From assembly GCF_000711985.1 (NCBI RefSeq), contig NZ_JONU01000014.1:1-64000 (forward strand): DNA of 64,000 nucleotides, in the 5' to 3' direction. This document shows, piece after piece, positions 36,373-45,859 of the stretch (the stretch's first letter is position 1; every line of letters begins with the position of its first letter). Origin of the DNA: Rheinheimera texasensis DSM 17496 (lineage in GTDB: Bacteria > Pseudomonadota > Gammaproteobacteria > Enterobacterales > Alteromonadaceae). The position numbers and the translations under genes are program-made. A model generated the notes under the pieces. The model was not told the origin of the DNA and ran no database searches. It worked only from the letters and a program-made list of their open reading frames with translations.

Positions 36373-37743
36373 TTAAGACGACAAAGTACGGATCAAATTC
36401 TGGAAATCTTCTTTGATTTCGTGTGTTTCTTCTTTTAACGATTCAATTTTGCGGCACGCATGCAACACAGTAGTGTGGTCCCGGCCGCCGAATGCATCAC
36501 CAATCTCCGGTAAACTGTGATTGGTCAGCTCTTTGGACAAGGCCATCGCCATTTGCCGTGGCCTGGCGACAGAACGCGAACGCCGTTTGGATAAGAGATC
36601 AGCCACACGGATTTTGTAGTATTCCGCAACGGTTTTCTGAATATTCTCAATGGTGACTAATTTATCCTGCAACGCCAGCAAATCACGCAGTGATTCACGC
36701 ACAAAATCGATAGTAATAGGCCGGCCGGTGAAGTTCGCGTTCGCGGTGATGCGGTTCAATGCACCTTCAAGCTCACGCACGTTGGAGCGCAGACGTTTTG
36801 CGACGAAAAATGCAACTTCTTCCGGCAGGCGGATATTATTTTCCTGTGCTTTGCGCATCAGAATGGCAACCCGCGTTTCAAGCTCAGGCGGCTCAATGGC
36901 AATGGTCAGACCCCAGCCAAACCGGCTTTTCAGCCGCTCTTCCACGCCGTCTATCTCTTTCGGATAACGGTCTGAAGTCAATATGATTTGCTGATTACCC
37001 TCAAGTAAGGCATTGAAAGTATGGAAAAACTCTTCCTGAGAGCGGTCTTTTTTCGCAAAAAACTGAATGTCATCGATAAGTAATGCATCGACTGAGCGGT
37101 AATAGCGTTTGAACTCTTCAATCGCATTATTTTGCAGTGCCTTGACCATATCCTGTACAAAACGCTCGGAATGCATGTAAATCACTTTAGCGTCGGGCTT
37201 TTTCGCCAGAATGCCATTGCCAACCGCATGCAACAGGTGAGTTTTACCCAGGCCAGTCCCGCCGTAGAGAAACAATGGGTTATAAGCGGAGCCAGGGTTG
37301 TCCGCGACCTGGCTGGCAGCAGCTCGGGCTAACTGATTCGATTTACCTTCAACAAAATTATCAAAGGTATAATTCGCCCGGACATTACTGCGCACAATAG
37401 TTTTTGGCGCCGGCTCGGCCACAACAGCCGGCGCGGCGGCAACAGCAACCGGCGCAGTACGGCTGGGCACTGCAGCCACCGTTTTTGCTACTTTTTGACT
37501 GCTGCCGACTTCAAAGCGCAAACGCGGTGAATGATCACCACAATAATCATGGATCAGTTCATTGATCCGATTCAGATATTTATCGCGAACCCAATCCAGC
37601 ACAAAGCGGTTTGGCGCGTACAGTGTTAAAGCATCATGTGAACTATCAGCCTGCAGCGGACGGATCCACATACTGAATTGTTGTGCCGGCAGCTCGGACT
37701 GCAGCGCTTCCAGGCAATTTTGCCAAACAGACTGATACACCAT
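36373..37743 (-). CDS. dnaA: Chromosomal replication initiator protein DnaA
   Basis: 456 residues. Domain I (about 1-85) recruits DnaB; a linker rich in A, V and P (about 90-125) follows; the AAA+ domain III has Walker [11 protein letters not shown] (about residue 163) and Walker [10 protein letters not shown]; domain IV carries the DnaA-box helix-turn-helix with [11 protein letters not shown]. The start at 37743 is an ATG. It begins the dnaA-dnaN-recF-gyrB operon, and a perfect DnaA box lies within the probable promoter. Confidence 0.98.
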   Translation of the reverse strand: MVYQSVWQNCLEALQSELPAQQFSMWIRPLQADSSHDALTLYAPNRFVLDWVRDKYLNRINELIHDYCGDHSPRLRFEVGSSQKVAKTVAAVPSRTAPVAVAAAPAVVAEPAPKTIVRSNVRANYTFDNFVEGKSNQLARAAASQVADNPGSAYNPLFLYGGTGLGKTHLLHAVGNGILAKKPDAKVIYMHSERFVQDMVKALQNNAIEEFKRYYRSVDALLIDDIQFFAKKDRSQEEFFHTFNALLEGNQQIILTSDRYPKEIDGVEERLKSRFGWGLTIAIEPPELETRVAILMRKAQENNIRLPEEVAFFVAKRLRSNVRELEGALNRITANANFTGRPITIDFVRESLRDLLALQDKLVTIENIQKTVAEYYKIRVADLLSKRRSRSVARPRQMAMALSKELTNHSLPEIGDAFGGRDHTTVLHACRKIESLKEETHEIKEDFQNLIRTLSS

Positions 37744-37802
37744 ATCTCCAGCAGCCCCGAATAATTGGTATTTGACAAGGCAGGTGTTGAGGAAAGACCC
37801 GC

Positions 37803-37832
37803 ATTATGGGCTGATCTTATCCACAACTGCAA
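37803..37832 (-). promoter_or_regulatory. dnaA promoter containing a DnaA box
   Basis: Minus strand: -35 TTGCAG (37827-37832), 18-bp spacer, -10 CATAAT (37803-37808). The spacer holds the perfect DnaA box TTATCCACA (plus strand 37817-37825), so DnaA bound there would block polymerase. This is the usual autorepression layout. Confidence 0.6.
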
Positions 37833-38063
37833 TATTGACTTTCTGAAAAAGCCTCCCACCGGCAACAATTCAGCATATGCTACTGTTTTTTATATATTTT
37901 TATCTTTTATACAATTTCATAATACCGCTAAAACTGCTAGGCATTTTCTGGCATATAGCCGGGCTAAATTTAGATTCATGCACATTTTATCCCATATTTT
38001 CGGTCTGCCTGTGGACAACTGCAAAAGATCTGGGATCTGAACGGGAAATAACCAAGGATCAGA

Positions 38064-38092
38064 TTGACAAGTAGTGGCAGAGTACTTAAAAT
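38064..38092 (+). promoter_or_regulatory. rpmH-rnpA promoter
   Basis: Perfect -35 TTGACA (38064-38069), 17-bp spacer, -10 TAAAAT (38087-38092), GC-rich discriminator TCGCGC. The leader of about 78 bases contains an inverted repeat TTACTAA (38127-38133) / TTAGTAA (38147-38153). Confidence 0.85.
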
Positions 38093-38177
38093 TCGCGCTC
38101 TTTTTTAAATCGCTGCGTTTTGGTACTTACTAAAACTCAGATTCAGTTAGTAATTATCGACCGGACGGACGAAGAAA

Positions 38178-38315
38178 ATGAGCAAAAGAACCTTTCAACC
38201 AAGCGTTTTAAAACAGAAACGCAACCACGGCTTCCGTGCACGTATGGCGGACAAAAACGGTCGTGCAGTATTAGCACGTCGTCGCGCTAAAGGCCGTAAG
38301 CGCTTAACTGTCTAG
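38178..38315 (+). CDS. rpmH: 50S ribosomal protein L34
   Basis: 45 residues, very basic: [20 protein letters not shown] onward, ending [11 protein letters not shown], the L34 signature (the usual start is MKRT or MSKRT). It is shorter than 60 codons but unmistakable. Preceded by a strong promoter and by GAAGAAA as ribosome site. rnpA follows after 20 bases. Confidence 0.97.
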   Translation: MSKRTFQPSVLKQKRNHGFRARMADKNGRAVLARRRAKGRKRLTV

Positions 38316-38335
38316 TCAGTTATTTAAAGCGCTGC

Positions 38336-38707
38336 GTGGTCAGCTATACCTTCAGCAGGGAGTTACGTCTGTTAACTCCCGGCGAATTCGACAATGTGTT
38401 CCAGAACCCGTTCCGGGTCGCTTCCCCACTCTTCACTATCCTTTGTAAAGCCAATCAGTCCGAACATCCTCGGATAGGTCTGACGATCGCTAAAAAACGT
38501 GCTAAATTGGCCGTCCATCGGAATCGCATCAAACGTTGTGCCCGTGACAGTTTTCGTCTGCATCAGCACGAGCTGCCGCCGGTTGATATGGTGCTGATGG
38601 TGAAAGGCGATATCAGTAATACTGACAACGCCGAATTACACCAGCAACTGGAGCGCTTATGGAGCAAAATCGCCCGCCAGTACAAAGCTATCCAGCCAAA
38701 ATCCTGA
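38336..38707 (+). CDS. rnpA: Ribonuclease P protein component
   Basis: 123 residues, small basic protein that helps the RNase P RNA process the 5' ends of tRNAs. The RNR signature is [14 protein letters not shown], preceded by [16 protein letters not shown]. The start is GTG (38336), giving [18 protein letters not shown], as in E. coli; there is no clear ribosome site, so coupling to rpmH is likely. The last 49 bases overlap yidD. Confidence 0.95.
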   Translation: MVSYTFSRELRLLTPGEFDNVFQNPFRVASPLFTILCKANQSEHPRIGLTIAKKRAKLAVHRNRIKRCARDSFRLHQHELPPVDMVLMVKGDISNTDNAELHQQLERLWSKIARQYKAIQPKS

Positions 38708-38916
38708 TCACAGCGATTTATGGCTATCAGCGTTGTATCAGCCCGCTGTTTCCGCCAAGCTGCCGCTTTACCCCCAGTTGTTCGCAATATGCCGTTGAAG
38801 CACTGCGACGTTTTGGTGCGATAAAAGGCAGTTGGTTAACCACCCAACGTCTATTAAAATGTCACCCTTTACACCCGGGTGGTGAAGACCCCGTTCCCGA
38901 AAAGCAAAAGAGATAA
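38659..38916 (+). CDS. yidD: Membrane protein insertion efficiency factor YidD
   Basis: 85 residues. The family core is intact: [29 protein letters not shown] with three conserved cysteines, then [15 protein letters not shown]. It aids YidC-dependent insertion, though its mechanism is unclear. ATG at 38659 lies within rnpA, with GGAG 5 bases upstream of CTT-ATG. yidC follows after 8 bases. Confidence 0.95.
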   Translation: MEQNRPPVQSYPAKILITAIYGYQRCISPLFPPSCRFTPSCSQYAVEALRRFGAIKGSWLTTQRLLKCHPLHPGGEDPVPEKQKR

Positions 38917-38924
38917 GCGCACAC

Positions 38925-40565
38925 ATGGAATCCCAACGCAGTTTATTAGTAATTGCCTTTTTGTTTGTCAGTTTTCTGCTGTGGCAAGACTGGCAAAAAG
39001 ACTATGGCCCAAAACCTGTTGTTCCGGCAGCAACTGAAGTCAGCACTGCTACCGGCAATGCTGAACCGCAATTATCTGCATCAGGCCCGTTAAGCAGTGC
39101 AGCACCTGCGGCCACTGCAGTCGCCACTGGCAAAGTTATCGAAGTCAAAACTGACGTACTTGACGTCAAAATTGACACCCGCGGTGGTGATATCGTTGGC
39201 CTAACGTTGCCAAAATACACACTGAGCCTGGAAGACAGCACACCTTACCCGTTAATGCGCCAGTTAAACGGCTTTAACTACACAGCGCAGAGCGGATTAC
39301 TCGGTGACGGCCCGGACGAAAAACGCACCACCAAGCCGGTTTACAGCGTGACGCAGGATAAATTCAGCCTGACAGATGGCCAGACCGAACTGCAGGTCAG
39401 CCTGAAACTGGAACACAATGGTCTGCAAATTGAGAAGCGCTATACCTTCAGCGCCGGCAAATACGATGTCCGGGTTGATTATATCGTCACCAATAGCAGC
39501 AGCGGCAGCAAAGTCATTCAGCCTTACCATTATCTGGCACAGACTATCGATAACGGTAAAGAAGGCAATATGATGATGCCGATTTATCGCGGTGGTGCTT
39601 ATTCAACAACTGAACAACGCTACGAAAAATTCGCCTTTGAAGATATGCAAGACCAGAACCTGGATCAGTCTACTAAAGGCGGCTGGGTCAGTATGCTGGA
39701 ACACTACTTCGTTTCAGCCTGGGTGCCTCAAGCAGAGGAACAAAACCAGCTGTTTAGCCTGGTGAATAATAACGAAGGCATTATCGGTGTCCGTGGTCCG
39801 CAAAGCAGTATTGCCGCTGGCGAAAACAAAACTTTGACTGCCACTTTTTATGCCGGCCCCAAAGATCAGGCCCGTCTGGCAGAAATTGCCCCAGGTCTGG
39901 ATCTGACCGTGGACTACGGCTGGTTGTGGTTTATCTCTCAGCCACTGTTCTGGTTACTACAACAAATTCAAAGCCTGGTCAGTAACTGGGGTGTCGCAAT
40001 TATCGCCATCACTCTGCTGATCAAACTGGCGATGTTCCCGCTGACCAAAGCACAGTACGAAGGCATGGCGAAGATGCGTAATCTGAAGCCGAAGATTGAT
40101 GAACTGCAGGCTCGCTACAAAGACGACCGTCAAAAAATGGGCCCGGCGATGATGGAGCTATACCGCAAAGAAAAAGTTAACCCTATGGGTGGCTGTTTAC
40201 CAATGCTGATCCAAATGCCTATTTTCCTTGCGCTGTACTTTGTGTTTGTTGAGAGTATTGAGTTACGCCAGGCTCCTTTCATCTTCTGGATCAAAGATTT
40301 ATCTGTGATGGACCCGTATCTGGTGCTGCCAATCCTTTACATCATCAGTATGTATGCAATGCAGAAACTGACGCCAGTGACAGTGACAGACCCGATGCAG
40401 CAAAAGATTATGCTGTGGATGCCGGTCGTGTTTGGTCTGTTCTTTATCATCTTCCCAAGTGGCCTAGTGCTGTATTGGGTAGTCAGCAACCTGATTTCGC
40501 TGGCGCAGATGCTATATATCTACAAAGGCATGGAGAAAAAAGGCTTACACGTCCGTAACGCCTGA
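38925..40565 (+). CDS. yidC: Membrane protein insertase YidC
   Basis: 546 residues, inner-membrane insertase of the YidC/Oxa1 family. N-terminal anchor (about 5-22), large periplasmic domain (about 60-335), then the five-helix insertase core starting at WGVAIIAITLLIKLAMFPLT, with GGCLPMLIQMPIFLALYFV. The cytosolic tail is short (about 12 residues). Works with SecYEG or alone, including on the ATP synthase subunit c encoded further right. Confidence 0.97.
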   Translation: MESQRSLLVIAFLFVSFLLWQDWQKDYGPKPVVPAATEVSTATGNAEPQLSASGPLSSAAPAATAVATGKVIEVKTDVLDVKIDTRGGDIVGLTLPKYTLSLEDSTPYPLMRQLNGFNYTAQSGLLGDGPDEKRTTKPVYSVTQDKFSLTDGQTELQVSLKLEHNGLQIEKRYTFSAGKYDVRVDYIVTNSSSGSKVIQPYHYLAQTIDNGKEGNMMMPIYRGGAYSTTEQRYEKFAFEDMQDQNLDQSTKGGWVSMLEHYFVSAWVPQAEEQNQLFSLVNNNEGIIGVRGPQSSIAAGENKTLTATFYAGPKDQARLAEIAPGLDLTVDYGWLWFISQPLFWLLQQIQSLVSNWGVAIIAITLLIKLAMFPLTKAQYEGMAKMRNLKPKIDELQARYKDDRQKMGPAMMELYRKEKVNPMGGCLPMLIQMPIFLALYFVFVESIELRQAPFIFWIKDLSVMDPYLVLPILYIISMYAMQKLTPVTVTDPMQQKIMLWMPVVFGLFFIIFPSGLVLYWVVSNLISLAQMLYIYKGMEKKGLHVRNA

Positions 40566-40584
40566 TTGCTCTGACTGACCTTCT

Positions 40585-40617
40585 AATGGCCGTTACACTT
40601 GTAATGGCCATTTTTTT
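40585..40617 (+). terminator. Intrinsic terminator after yidC
   Basis: Near-perfect 13-bp stem (AATGGCCGTTACA / TGTAATGGCCATT with one G-T pair) followed by seven T. It lies 19 bases past the yidC stop and 24 bases before mnmE. Confidence 0.85.
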
Positions 40618-40641
40618 ATATAAAAAATCGAGGACTTTGGT

Positions 40642-42006
40642 ATGTACGTTAACGATACGATTGCTGCGCAGGCAACAGCGCCGGGACGTGCCGGCGTGGG
40701 CATCATCCGGGTATCAGGCCCACAGGCCGCTGCTATTGCACAAGCCGTGCTGGGGCGTGTACCAAAGGCCCGTGTTGCTGAATATCTGCCGTTTCGCGCA
40801 GCCGACCAATCAGTACTGGACCAGGGCATTGCGCTGTATTTCCCTGGCCCTAACTCCTTTACCGGTGAAGACGTATTGGAGCTGCAAGGTCATGGCGGGC
40901 CAGTACTGCTGGATATGCTGTTACGGCGCATCCTGCAGGAAGCCAATGTCCGTATCGCCCGCCCCGGTGAGTTCTCAGAGCGGGCATTTTTGAACGATAA
41001 ACTGGACTTGACCCAAGCCGAAGCCATCGCCGACCTGATTGACGCCAGCAGTGAACAGGCTGCCCGTAGCGCTATGCAATCGCTGCAAGGCGAGTTTTCC
41101 CGGCAAATTCATGCACTGGTAGAGAAAGTCATCTACCTGCGGATGTACGTCGAAGCAGCGATTGATTTTCCCGACGAAGAAATCGACTTTTTATCCGACG
41201 GTAAAGTCGCCGGTGATCTTGCTGAAATTCGTGCTGATTTAACCCAAATTCAGAAGCAGGCCACCCAGGGCAGTATCCTGCGTGAAGGCATGAAAGTCGT
41301 GATCGCCGGACGGCCAAATGCCGGTAAATCGAGTTTACTCAATGCATTAGCCGGACGCGAAGCCGCTATTGTCACTGAAATCGCTGGCACCACCCGTGAC
41401 GTGCTGCGTGAACATATCCACATCGATGGCATGCCACTGCATATCATCGACACTGCAGGCCTGCGTGAGGCTACTGATAAAGTTGAACAAATTGGTATCG
41501 AGCGCGCCTGGCAAGAAATTCTGCAGGCTGATCGGGTACTGTTTATGGTCGACAGCACAACCACCACTGCGACAGATCCTGCAGAGATCTGGCCAGACTT
41601 TATCGCACAGATCCCAGCTGAACTGGGGATCACAGTGATCCGCAATAAGGCCGATTTAACCGGTGAAACCGTCGGTTCTGACCAAAGCGGAAAGTATCCG
41701 TTGTTCCGGCTTTCCGCCAAAGATAAAACTGGTCTTGATGCATTACGCGAACATTTAAAAGCCTGCATGGGTTTTGAAGCCAATAATGAGGGCAGCTTTA
41801 TCGCCAGACGCCGGCATTTAGACGCTCTGGCACGGGCATCAGAACATTTGAGTATTGGTGAACAACAACTGCACGATCATTTAGCCGGCGAGTTACTGGC
41901 CGAAGAACTACGGCTGACACAACAGCAACTGAATGAAATCACTGGTGAATTCAGCTCTGACGACTTGTTGGGCAGGATTTTCTCCAGCTTCTGTATCGGA
42001 AAATAA
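40642..42006 (+). CDS. mnmE: tRNA modification GTPase MnmE
   Basis: 454 residues. With MnmG it makes 5-carboxymethylaminomethyluridine at tRNA position 34. N-terminal formyl-THF-binding domain (1-120, [12 protein letters not shown]), helical domain, inserted G domain with [12 protein letters not shown], and the C-terminal C-I-G-K motif with the essential cysteine. GAGGA precedes the ATG by about 8 bases. Its partner gene mnmG is 4.3 kb away across oriC. Confidence 0.97.
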   Translation: MYVNDTIAAQATAPGRAGVGIIRVSGPQAAAIAQAVLGRVPKARVAEYLPFRAADQSVLDQGIALYFPGPNSFTGEDVLELQGHGGPVLLDMLLRRILQEANVRIARPGEFSERAFLNDKLDLTQAEAIADLIDASSEQAARSAMQSLQGEFSRQIHALVEKVIYLRMYVEAAIDFPDEEIDFLSDGKVAGDLAEIRADLTQIQKQATQGSILREGMKVVIAGRPNAGKSSLLNALAGREAAIVTEIAGTTRDVLREHIHIDGMPLHIIDTAGLREATDKVEQIGIERAWQEILQADRVLFMVDSTTTTATDPAEIWPDFIAQIPAELGITVIRNKADLTGETVGSDQSGKYPLFRLSAKDKTGLDALREHLKACMGFEANNEGSFIARRRHLDALARASEHLSIGEQQLHDHLAGELLAEELRLTQQQLNEITGEFSSDDLLGRIFSSFCIGK

Positions 42007-42010
42007 TAAA

Positions 42011-42032
42011 AAGCCGGCGTATCAGCCGGCTT
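42011..42032. terminator. Terminator between mnmE and the PEBP gene
   Basis: 8-bp stem AAGCCGGC / GCCGGCTT, 6-base loop. The minus strand continues TTTATTATT and the plus strand ATAATCTT, so it favours the PEBP transcript but may act both ways. Confidence 0.65.
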
Positions 42033-42055
42033 ATAATCTTACGCCATCTCAGCCA

Positions 42056-42547
42056 TCAACGTGCATAAGTCGCCGTCAGGGTCGCCTTTGCCAGCGCGTT
42101 GGCATTCAGCATAAAACCAACTACAGCAGCACTGGCGCCATCAGGAACGCCTAATGTCGGCGTAGGTAATGCCCAGACCGTAAACTGATAACGATGCATA
42201 CCATGGCCTTCTGGTGGACAGGCACCGCCAAACTCTTTAATACCGTAGTCATTCAGAAAGGAACGGCATCCAGCCGGTAAAGTGCCATTACCGGCACCTT
42301 GCGCTAACTCGTTCACTTCGGCCGGAATATCCAATACCAGCCAATGCCAGAAACCAGAGCCGGTTGGTGCATCGGGGTCGTAAACCGTTACCGCAAAGCT
42401 TTGCGTACCGGCTGGCGCATTTTGCCAGCGCAGTGTTGGTGATAAGTTCGGGCCATCACATCCAAAACCATTGAATTCAAAGGTTTTCGCCATGAAGTGG
42501 CCTTCCTGAATATCTGGACTGGAAACAGTAAATTTGCGATTTTCCAT
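42056..42547 (-). CDS. YbhB/YbcL family PEBP-like protein
   Basis: 163 residues, phosphatidylethanolamine-binding/Raf-kinase-inhibitor fold. Family motifs: NLSPTLRWQNAP, VTVYDPDAPTGSGFWHWLV and PPEGHGMHRYQFTVWAL. No signal peptide, so cytosolic; the bacterial members have no settled ligand. ATG at 42547 with GGAG 5 bases upstream. It stands alone, 137 bp from trxC. Confidence 0.9.
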   Translation of the reverse strand: MENRKFTVSSPDIQEGHFMAKTFEFNGFGCDGPNLSPTLRWQNAPAGTQSFAVTVYDPDAPTGSGFWHWLVLDIPAEVNELAQGAGNGTLPAGCRSFLNDYGIKEFGGACPPEGHGMHRYQFTVWALPTPTLGVPDGASAAVVGFMLNANALAKATLTATYAR

Positions 42548-42684
42548 AAATTCTCCGTCAGCTTTTAAGTTGCATTATGCGTTGATAGGGCATGCAGCTG
42601 AATTACCTGGTCATAACCTGTCTGGGGTAAAAATCAGCACAAATGAAACCCGGGCATCGTTATTAGACTACCCGGCTGTGTTTC

Positions 42685-43128
42685 TCACTCAGTCTGCTGT
42701 AACTGAGCACTGTGTTGCTGCAGCCACTGATAAAACTGTGCTTTTGGCAAGGCACCTGATAACTGGGCTATGACCTTACCGCGCTGGATTAACAGCAAAG
42801 TCGGAATGGACCTGATTTGAAACTGTGCTGCCAATTGCTGCTCAGATTCTGTATTAACTTTACCGAAGCGAAAACCGGGTTCCAGCTCAGCTGCGGCCTG
42901 GGCAAAGGTTGGCGCAAAACTTTGGCAGGGCCCACACCAGCTGGCCCAAAAATCTAATACCAGTGGTAAATCAGACTTTTGACTCAAATTGGCAAAATTC
43001 GCCATGGTTACATCAACCGGCTTACCAGTGAACAGACTTTGTTTACATGAACCGCATTTCGGCTGCTGAGTTAAGCGCTGCTGCGGCAGCCGGTTTAAAC
43101 CGGCACAGTGTGGGCACGCAATGATCAT
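42685..43128 (-). CDS. trxC: Thioredoxin 2 (zinc-binding)
   Basis: 147 residues. N-terminal zinc ribbon (C5, C8, C25, C28) followed by a thioredoxin domain with the active site WCGPC (C65, C68) and the cis-proline IRSIPT. This layout defines TrxC. The start at 43128 (MIIACPHC) matches TrxC proteins; an in-frame ATG at 43155 is possible. Likely part of the oxidative-stress thiol system. Confidence 0.93.
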   Translation of the reverse strand: MIIACPHCAGLNRLPQQRLTQQPKCGSCKQSLFTGKPVDVTMANFANLSQKSDLPLVLDFWASWCGPCQSFAPTFAQAAAELEPGFRFGKVNTESEQQLAAQFQIRSIPTLLLIQRGKVIAQLSGALPKAQFYQWLQQHSAQLQQTE

Positions 43129-43198
43129 CACAGGATCCTCTGGCTGTTTCAGCATGATTTGTGGGTCCACAGATGAAACATCAAGACCGTAAATTGAA

Positions 43199-43237
43199 TT
43201 TAGCGTAATAAAAAACCCGCCGGAATGCGGCGGGTTT
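43199..43237 (-). terminator. Intrinsic terminator of deaD
   Basis: 10-bp stem AAACCCGCCG / CGGCGGGTTT (43213-43237) with a 5-base loop; the minus strand continues TTTTTTATTACG. It lies 24 bases past the deaD stop. Confidence 0.88.
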
Positions 43238-43261
43238 ACTTAAATAAACACTAACGGGCTA

Positions 43262-45097
43262 TTACGAGCCTTCGCGAGTGCGTGGTTTTTTCGGTGCAGC
43301 ACCTGGACGTGGGCCTGTGCCACGCTCAGGACGGTCGGCACGATCAGCACCGCTGCGCTGGTAACGCTCTGGTCGATCAGCACGTTCTGGGCCGGGACCA
43401 CCCGTATCAACACTGATATTCAGTTTCTGTTTGCGCACATACACTTTTTTCAGGTGCTGGAACACTTCTGTCGGCATATCACCCGGCAGCTCAACAGTAG
43501 AGAAATGATCAAACAGTTTGATATTGCCGATGAACTGGCTGTCGATGTTGGCTTCATTGGCGATGGCACCAACGATGTCACCCGCGCGGACGCCATGCTC
43601 TTTACCCACTTCAATCCGGTAATTGATGTAGTTGCCTTGCAATTCGCGACGTGGTGGACGTGGACCACGCTCTGGGCGATCACCTGAACGCTCCGGACGG
43701 TCACCGCGTTCAAAACGCGCTGGACGATCACCACGCTCCGGCCGTTCACCACGGGCATGTGGCTCACGGATCTCCGGGAATTGGCTGGCAACGTTTAACG
43801 GCTGGTCTTTTTGCGCCATAAACAGCAACGCCGCGGCCAGATCTGCATCTGTCGTTTCCAGCTTTTCGCGCCAGTCATTAATCAGATCCTGGAAGAAACT
43901 CAGGTTTTTCGCTTCTATGGTATTGGCCAGCGTTTCGCGGAACGACTCAATACGACGCTGCTCAATCACTTCACCGGTTGGCAGCGACATTTTTTCGATC
44001 GGTTGACGGGTGGCGTGCTCAATAGTGCGCAACAGACGGCGTTCGCGTGGCGACACGAACAAAATAGCTTTGCCTTCGCGACCGGCACGACCAGTCCGGC
44101 CAATACGGTGTACATAGGCTTCGCTGTCGTATGGAATGTCATAGTTAATCACCAGACTAATCCGTTCCACATCCAGACCACGGGCAGCAACGTCTGTCGC
44201 AACAATCACGTCAATCTGGCTGGCTTTTAAGCGGCGAATAGTTTGTTCGCGGTTGGCCTGGTTCATATCGCCATTGAGGCAAGCGACTGCATAACCGCGA
44301 GCACCTAATTTTTCGGCAATTTCCTCAGTGGCACTTTTGGTCCGGACGAAAATGATGCTGGCATCATATTCTTCACCTTCCAGTACACGGGTCAGAGCGT
44401 CCAACTTCTGATTCCCATCCAGCATCACATAACGCTGGGTGATCCGCTCCACAGTGCTGGTTTTTGATTCAATTTTGATTTCCTGTGCATTGTTCAGGTG
44501 TTTCTGAGCAATAGCACGGATTTGTGACGGCATCGTTGCCGAGAACATGGCAACCTGACGGCCTGGCGGAGTCGCATCCATGATCGTTTGAACGTCATCG
44601 ATAAAACCCATCCGCAGCATTTCGTCAGCTTCGTCCAGCACAATGGCACGTAACTTATCTAACACCAGAGTACCGCGATCCAGGTGATCCATGATACGAC
44701 CAGGCGTACCAACGATGACCTGAGAGCCACGTTTTAAAGAACGTAATTGTGTGGTGTAGTTCTGACCGCCGTATAAAGGCAGAACATGGAAAGTTGGCAT
44801 AAAGCGGGCATAAGCCTGAAAAGCTTCTGCGACTTGGATCGCCAGTTCACGCGTAGGTGCAAGGACCAGGATTTGTGGTTCATTTTGCGCCGGATCTAAC
44901 CGCGCTAACAATGGCAGGGCGAAAGCGGCAGTTTTACCGGTACCGGTTTGCGCCTGGCCTAATAAGTCCTCACCAGCTAACAGTTTTGGGATTGCGGCCG
45001 CCTGGATAGGAGACGGAGTTTCGTAGCCCAATTCTGTGACCGCGCGCAGTATTGGTTCTGGCAGATCAAGCTGGGAAAAAGTCAGGGACTCGGACAT
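43262..45097 (-). CDS. deaD: DEAD-box ATP-dependent RNA helicase DeaD/CsdA
   Basis: 611 residues. Helicase motifs: Q motif (TPSPIQ), Walker A AQTGTGKT (49-56), PTRELA, DEAD (155-158), SAT and HRIGRTGRAGREG. After the helicase core a DbpA/CsdA-type RNA-binding domain (about 490-555) is flanked by two low-complexity stretches of repeated G-D-R-P-E-R units (about 453-487 and 570-595). Such proteins unwind RNA during ribosome assembly and cold shock. ATG at 45097 (MSESLTFSQLDLPEP). A TACAAT -10-like element lies about 50 bases upstream on the minus strand. Confidence 0.94.
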   Translation of the reverse strand: MSESLTFSQLDLPEPILRAVTELGYETPSPIQAAAIPKLLAGEDLLGQAQTGTGKTAAFALPLLARLDPAQNEPQILVLAPTRELAIQVAEAFQAYARFMPTFHVLPLYGGQNYTTQLRSLKRGSQVIVGTPGRIMDHLDRGTLVLDKLRAIVLDEADEMLRMGFIDDVQTIMDATPPGRQVAMFSATMPSQIRAIAQKHLNNAQEIKIESKTSTVERITQRYVMLDGNQKLDALTRVLEGEEYDASIIFVRTKSATEEIAEKLGARGYAVACLNGDMNQANREQTIRRLKASQIDVIVATDVAARGLDVERISLVINYDIPYDSEAYVHRIGRTGRAGREGKAILFVSPRERRLLRTIEHATRQPIEKMSLPTGEVIEQRRIESFRETLANTIEAKNLSFFQDLINDWREKLETTDADLAAALLFMAQKDQPLNVASQFPEIREPHARGERPERGDRPARFERGDRPERSGDRPERGPRPPRRELQGNYINYRIEVGKEHGVRAGDIVGAIANEANIDSQFIGNIKLFDHFSTVELPGDMPTEVFQHLKKVYVRKQKLNISVDTGGPGPERADRPERYQRSGADRADRPERGTGPRPGAAPKKPRTREGS

Positions 45098-45264
45098 AAG
45101 TTGTATTAACCTCAATAACACGCAGGCGCTTTAAAGGTATGTGCTATTGTAGTTTTACTGAGCCTGCATTGCAGTAAAAATACCCGGTGCCTGTTAAGAG
45201 CAATGCTCAACAGCCACAAATTCCAGTAGTATAGCCAATCATTTAACTGACCAGAGACGTACAG

Positions 45265-45726
45265 ATGATTGAGATCCTCGTGGGCAGCCAAATGGGCGCT
45301 GCTGAATACACAGCAGAACAAGTGGCTGAAACACTGGTACAAGCGGGATTTCCTGTCAGACTGCATCTGACGCCCGTATTAGAACAACTGACCAGAAACT
45401 CAACCTGGTTAGTGATCACCTCGACCTACGGTGCGGGTGACCTGCCCGATAATATCCAACCCTTTGCGGATCAATTAGCACAAGATCAAACAGATCTTAC
45501 CACAGTTTCTTATGCGGTGATCACTTTAGGTGACTCCAGCTACGATACTTTTTGTCTGGCCGGCGCGAAGATCGCTGATTTGCTGGCTAAAAATTCAGCA
45601 AAAGATTTAGACTTAAGGCTAAATATAGATGCGCAATGTGCCGAATTACCGGAAGATCTCGCCTTAGCCTGGTTACCACAATTTGTCGCAGTGCTTGCAC
45701 CAACTCTCAAAACTCACCCGATTTGA
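45265..45726 (+). CDS. mioC: MioC flavodoxin-like protein
   Basis: 153-residue short-chain flavodoxin. FMN-binding loops visible: VGSQMGAAEYTAE (6-18), STYGAGDLPDN and TLGDSSYDTF. It sits next to oriC as in E. coli, where transcription through mioC enters the origin. The hairpin after the gene has its T-tail on the opposite strand, so read-through into oriC remains possible. Ribosome site weak (AGAGACG). Confidence 0.9.
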   Translation: MIEILVGSQMGAAEYTAEQVAETLVQAGFPVRLHLTPVLEQLTRNSTWLVITSTYGAGDLPDNIQPFADQLAQDQTDLTTVSYAVITLGDSSYDTFCLAGAKIADLLAKNSAKDLDLRLNIDAQCAELPEDLALAWLPQFVAVLAPTLKTHPI

Positions 45727-45730
45727 AATA

Positions 45731-45756
45731 AAAAAAGGGGGAATTTTGGTTCCCCC
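45731..45756 (-). terminator. Hairpin terminator oriented against mioC
   Basis: Stem GGGGGAA (45737-45743) / TTCCCCC (45750-45756), 6-base loop. The run of seven A before it becomes T on the minus strand, so it would stop leftward transcripts leaving oriC rather than mioC transcripts. Confidence 0.6.
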
Positions 45757-45859
45757 ACAAATACACAAGTCACTGTCCAGAAACTGGATATCTAACGGTA
45801 ATGTCGGCGGATTAAGCCAACAGGTTCAGCATCTGCTTATATCAGTTAAATTACTTAAT

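Larger units (their letters stand above)
37744..38177. other. dnaA-rpmH intergenic region
   Basis: 434 bases without a gene. It holds the dnaA promoter, a perfect DnaA box at 37817, a one-mismatch box (TTGTCCACA, minus strand, 38010-38018), a weaker TTATCCCAT at 37987, an AT-rich tract (about 37879-37923), four GATC sites and the rpmH promoter. In Pseudomonas this interval is the origin; here the GATC-dense mioC-mnmG interval looks stronger. Confidence 0.7.

Noticed and set aside
38127-38153. Inverted repeat in the rpmH leader as an L34 autoregulatory site
   Set aside because: Short 7-bp arms in AT-rich sequence and no known precedent that I can match.
45731-45756. Hairpin as the mioC terminator
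   Set aside because: The T-run is on the minus strand, so it is oriented against mioC; kept as a leftward terminator.
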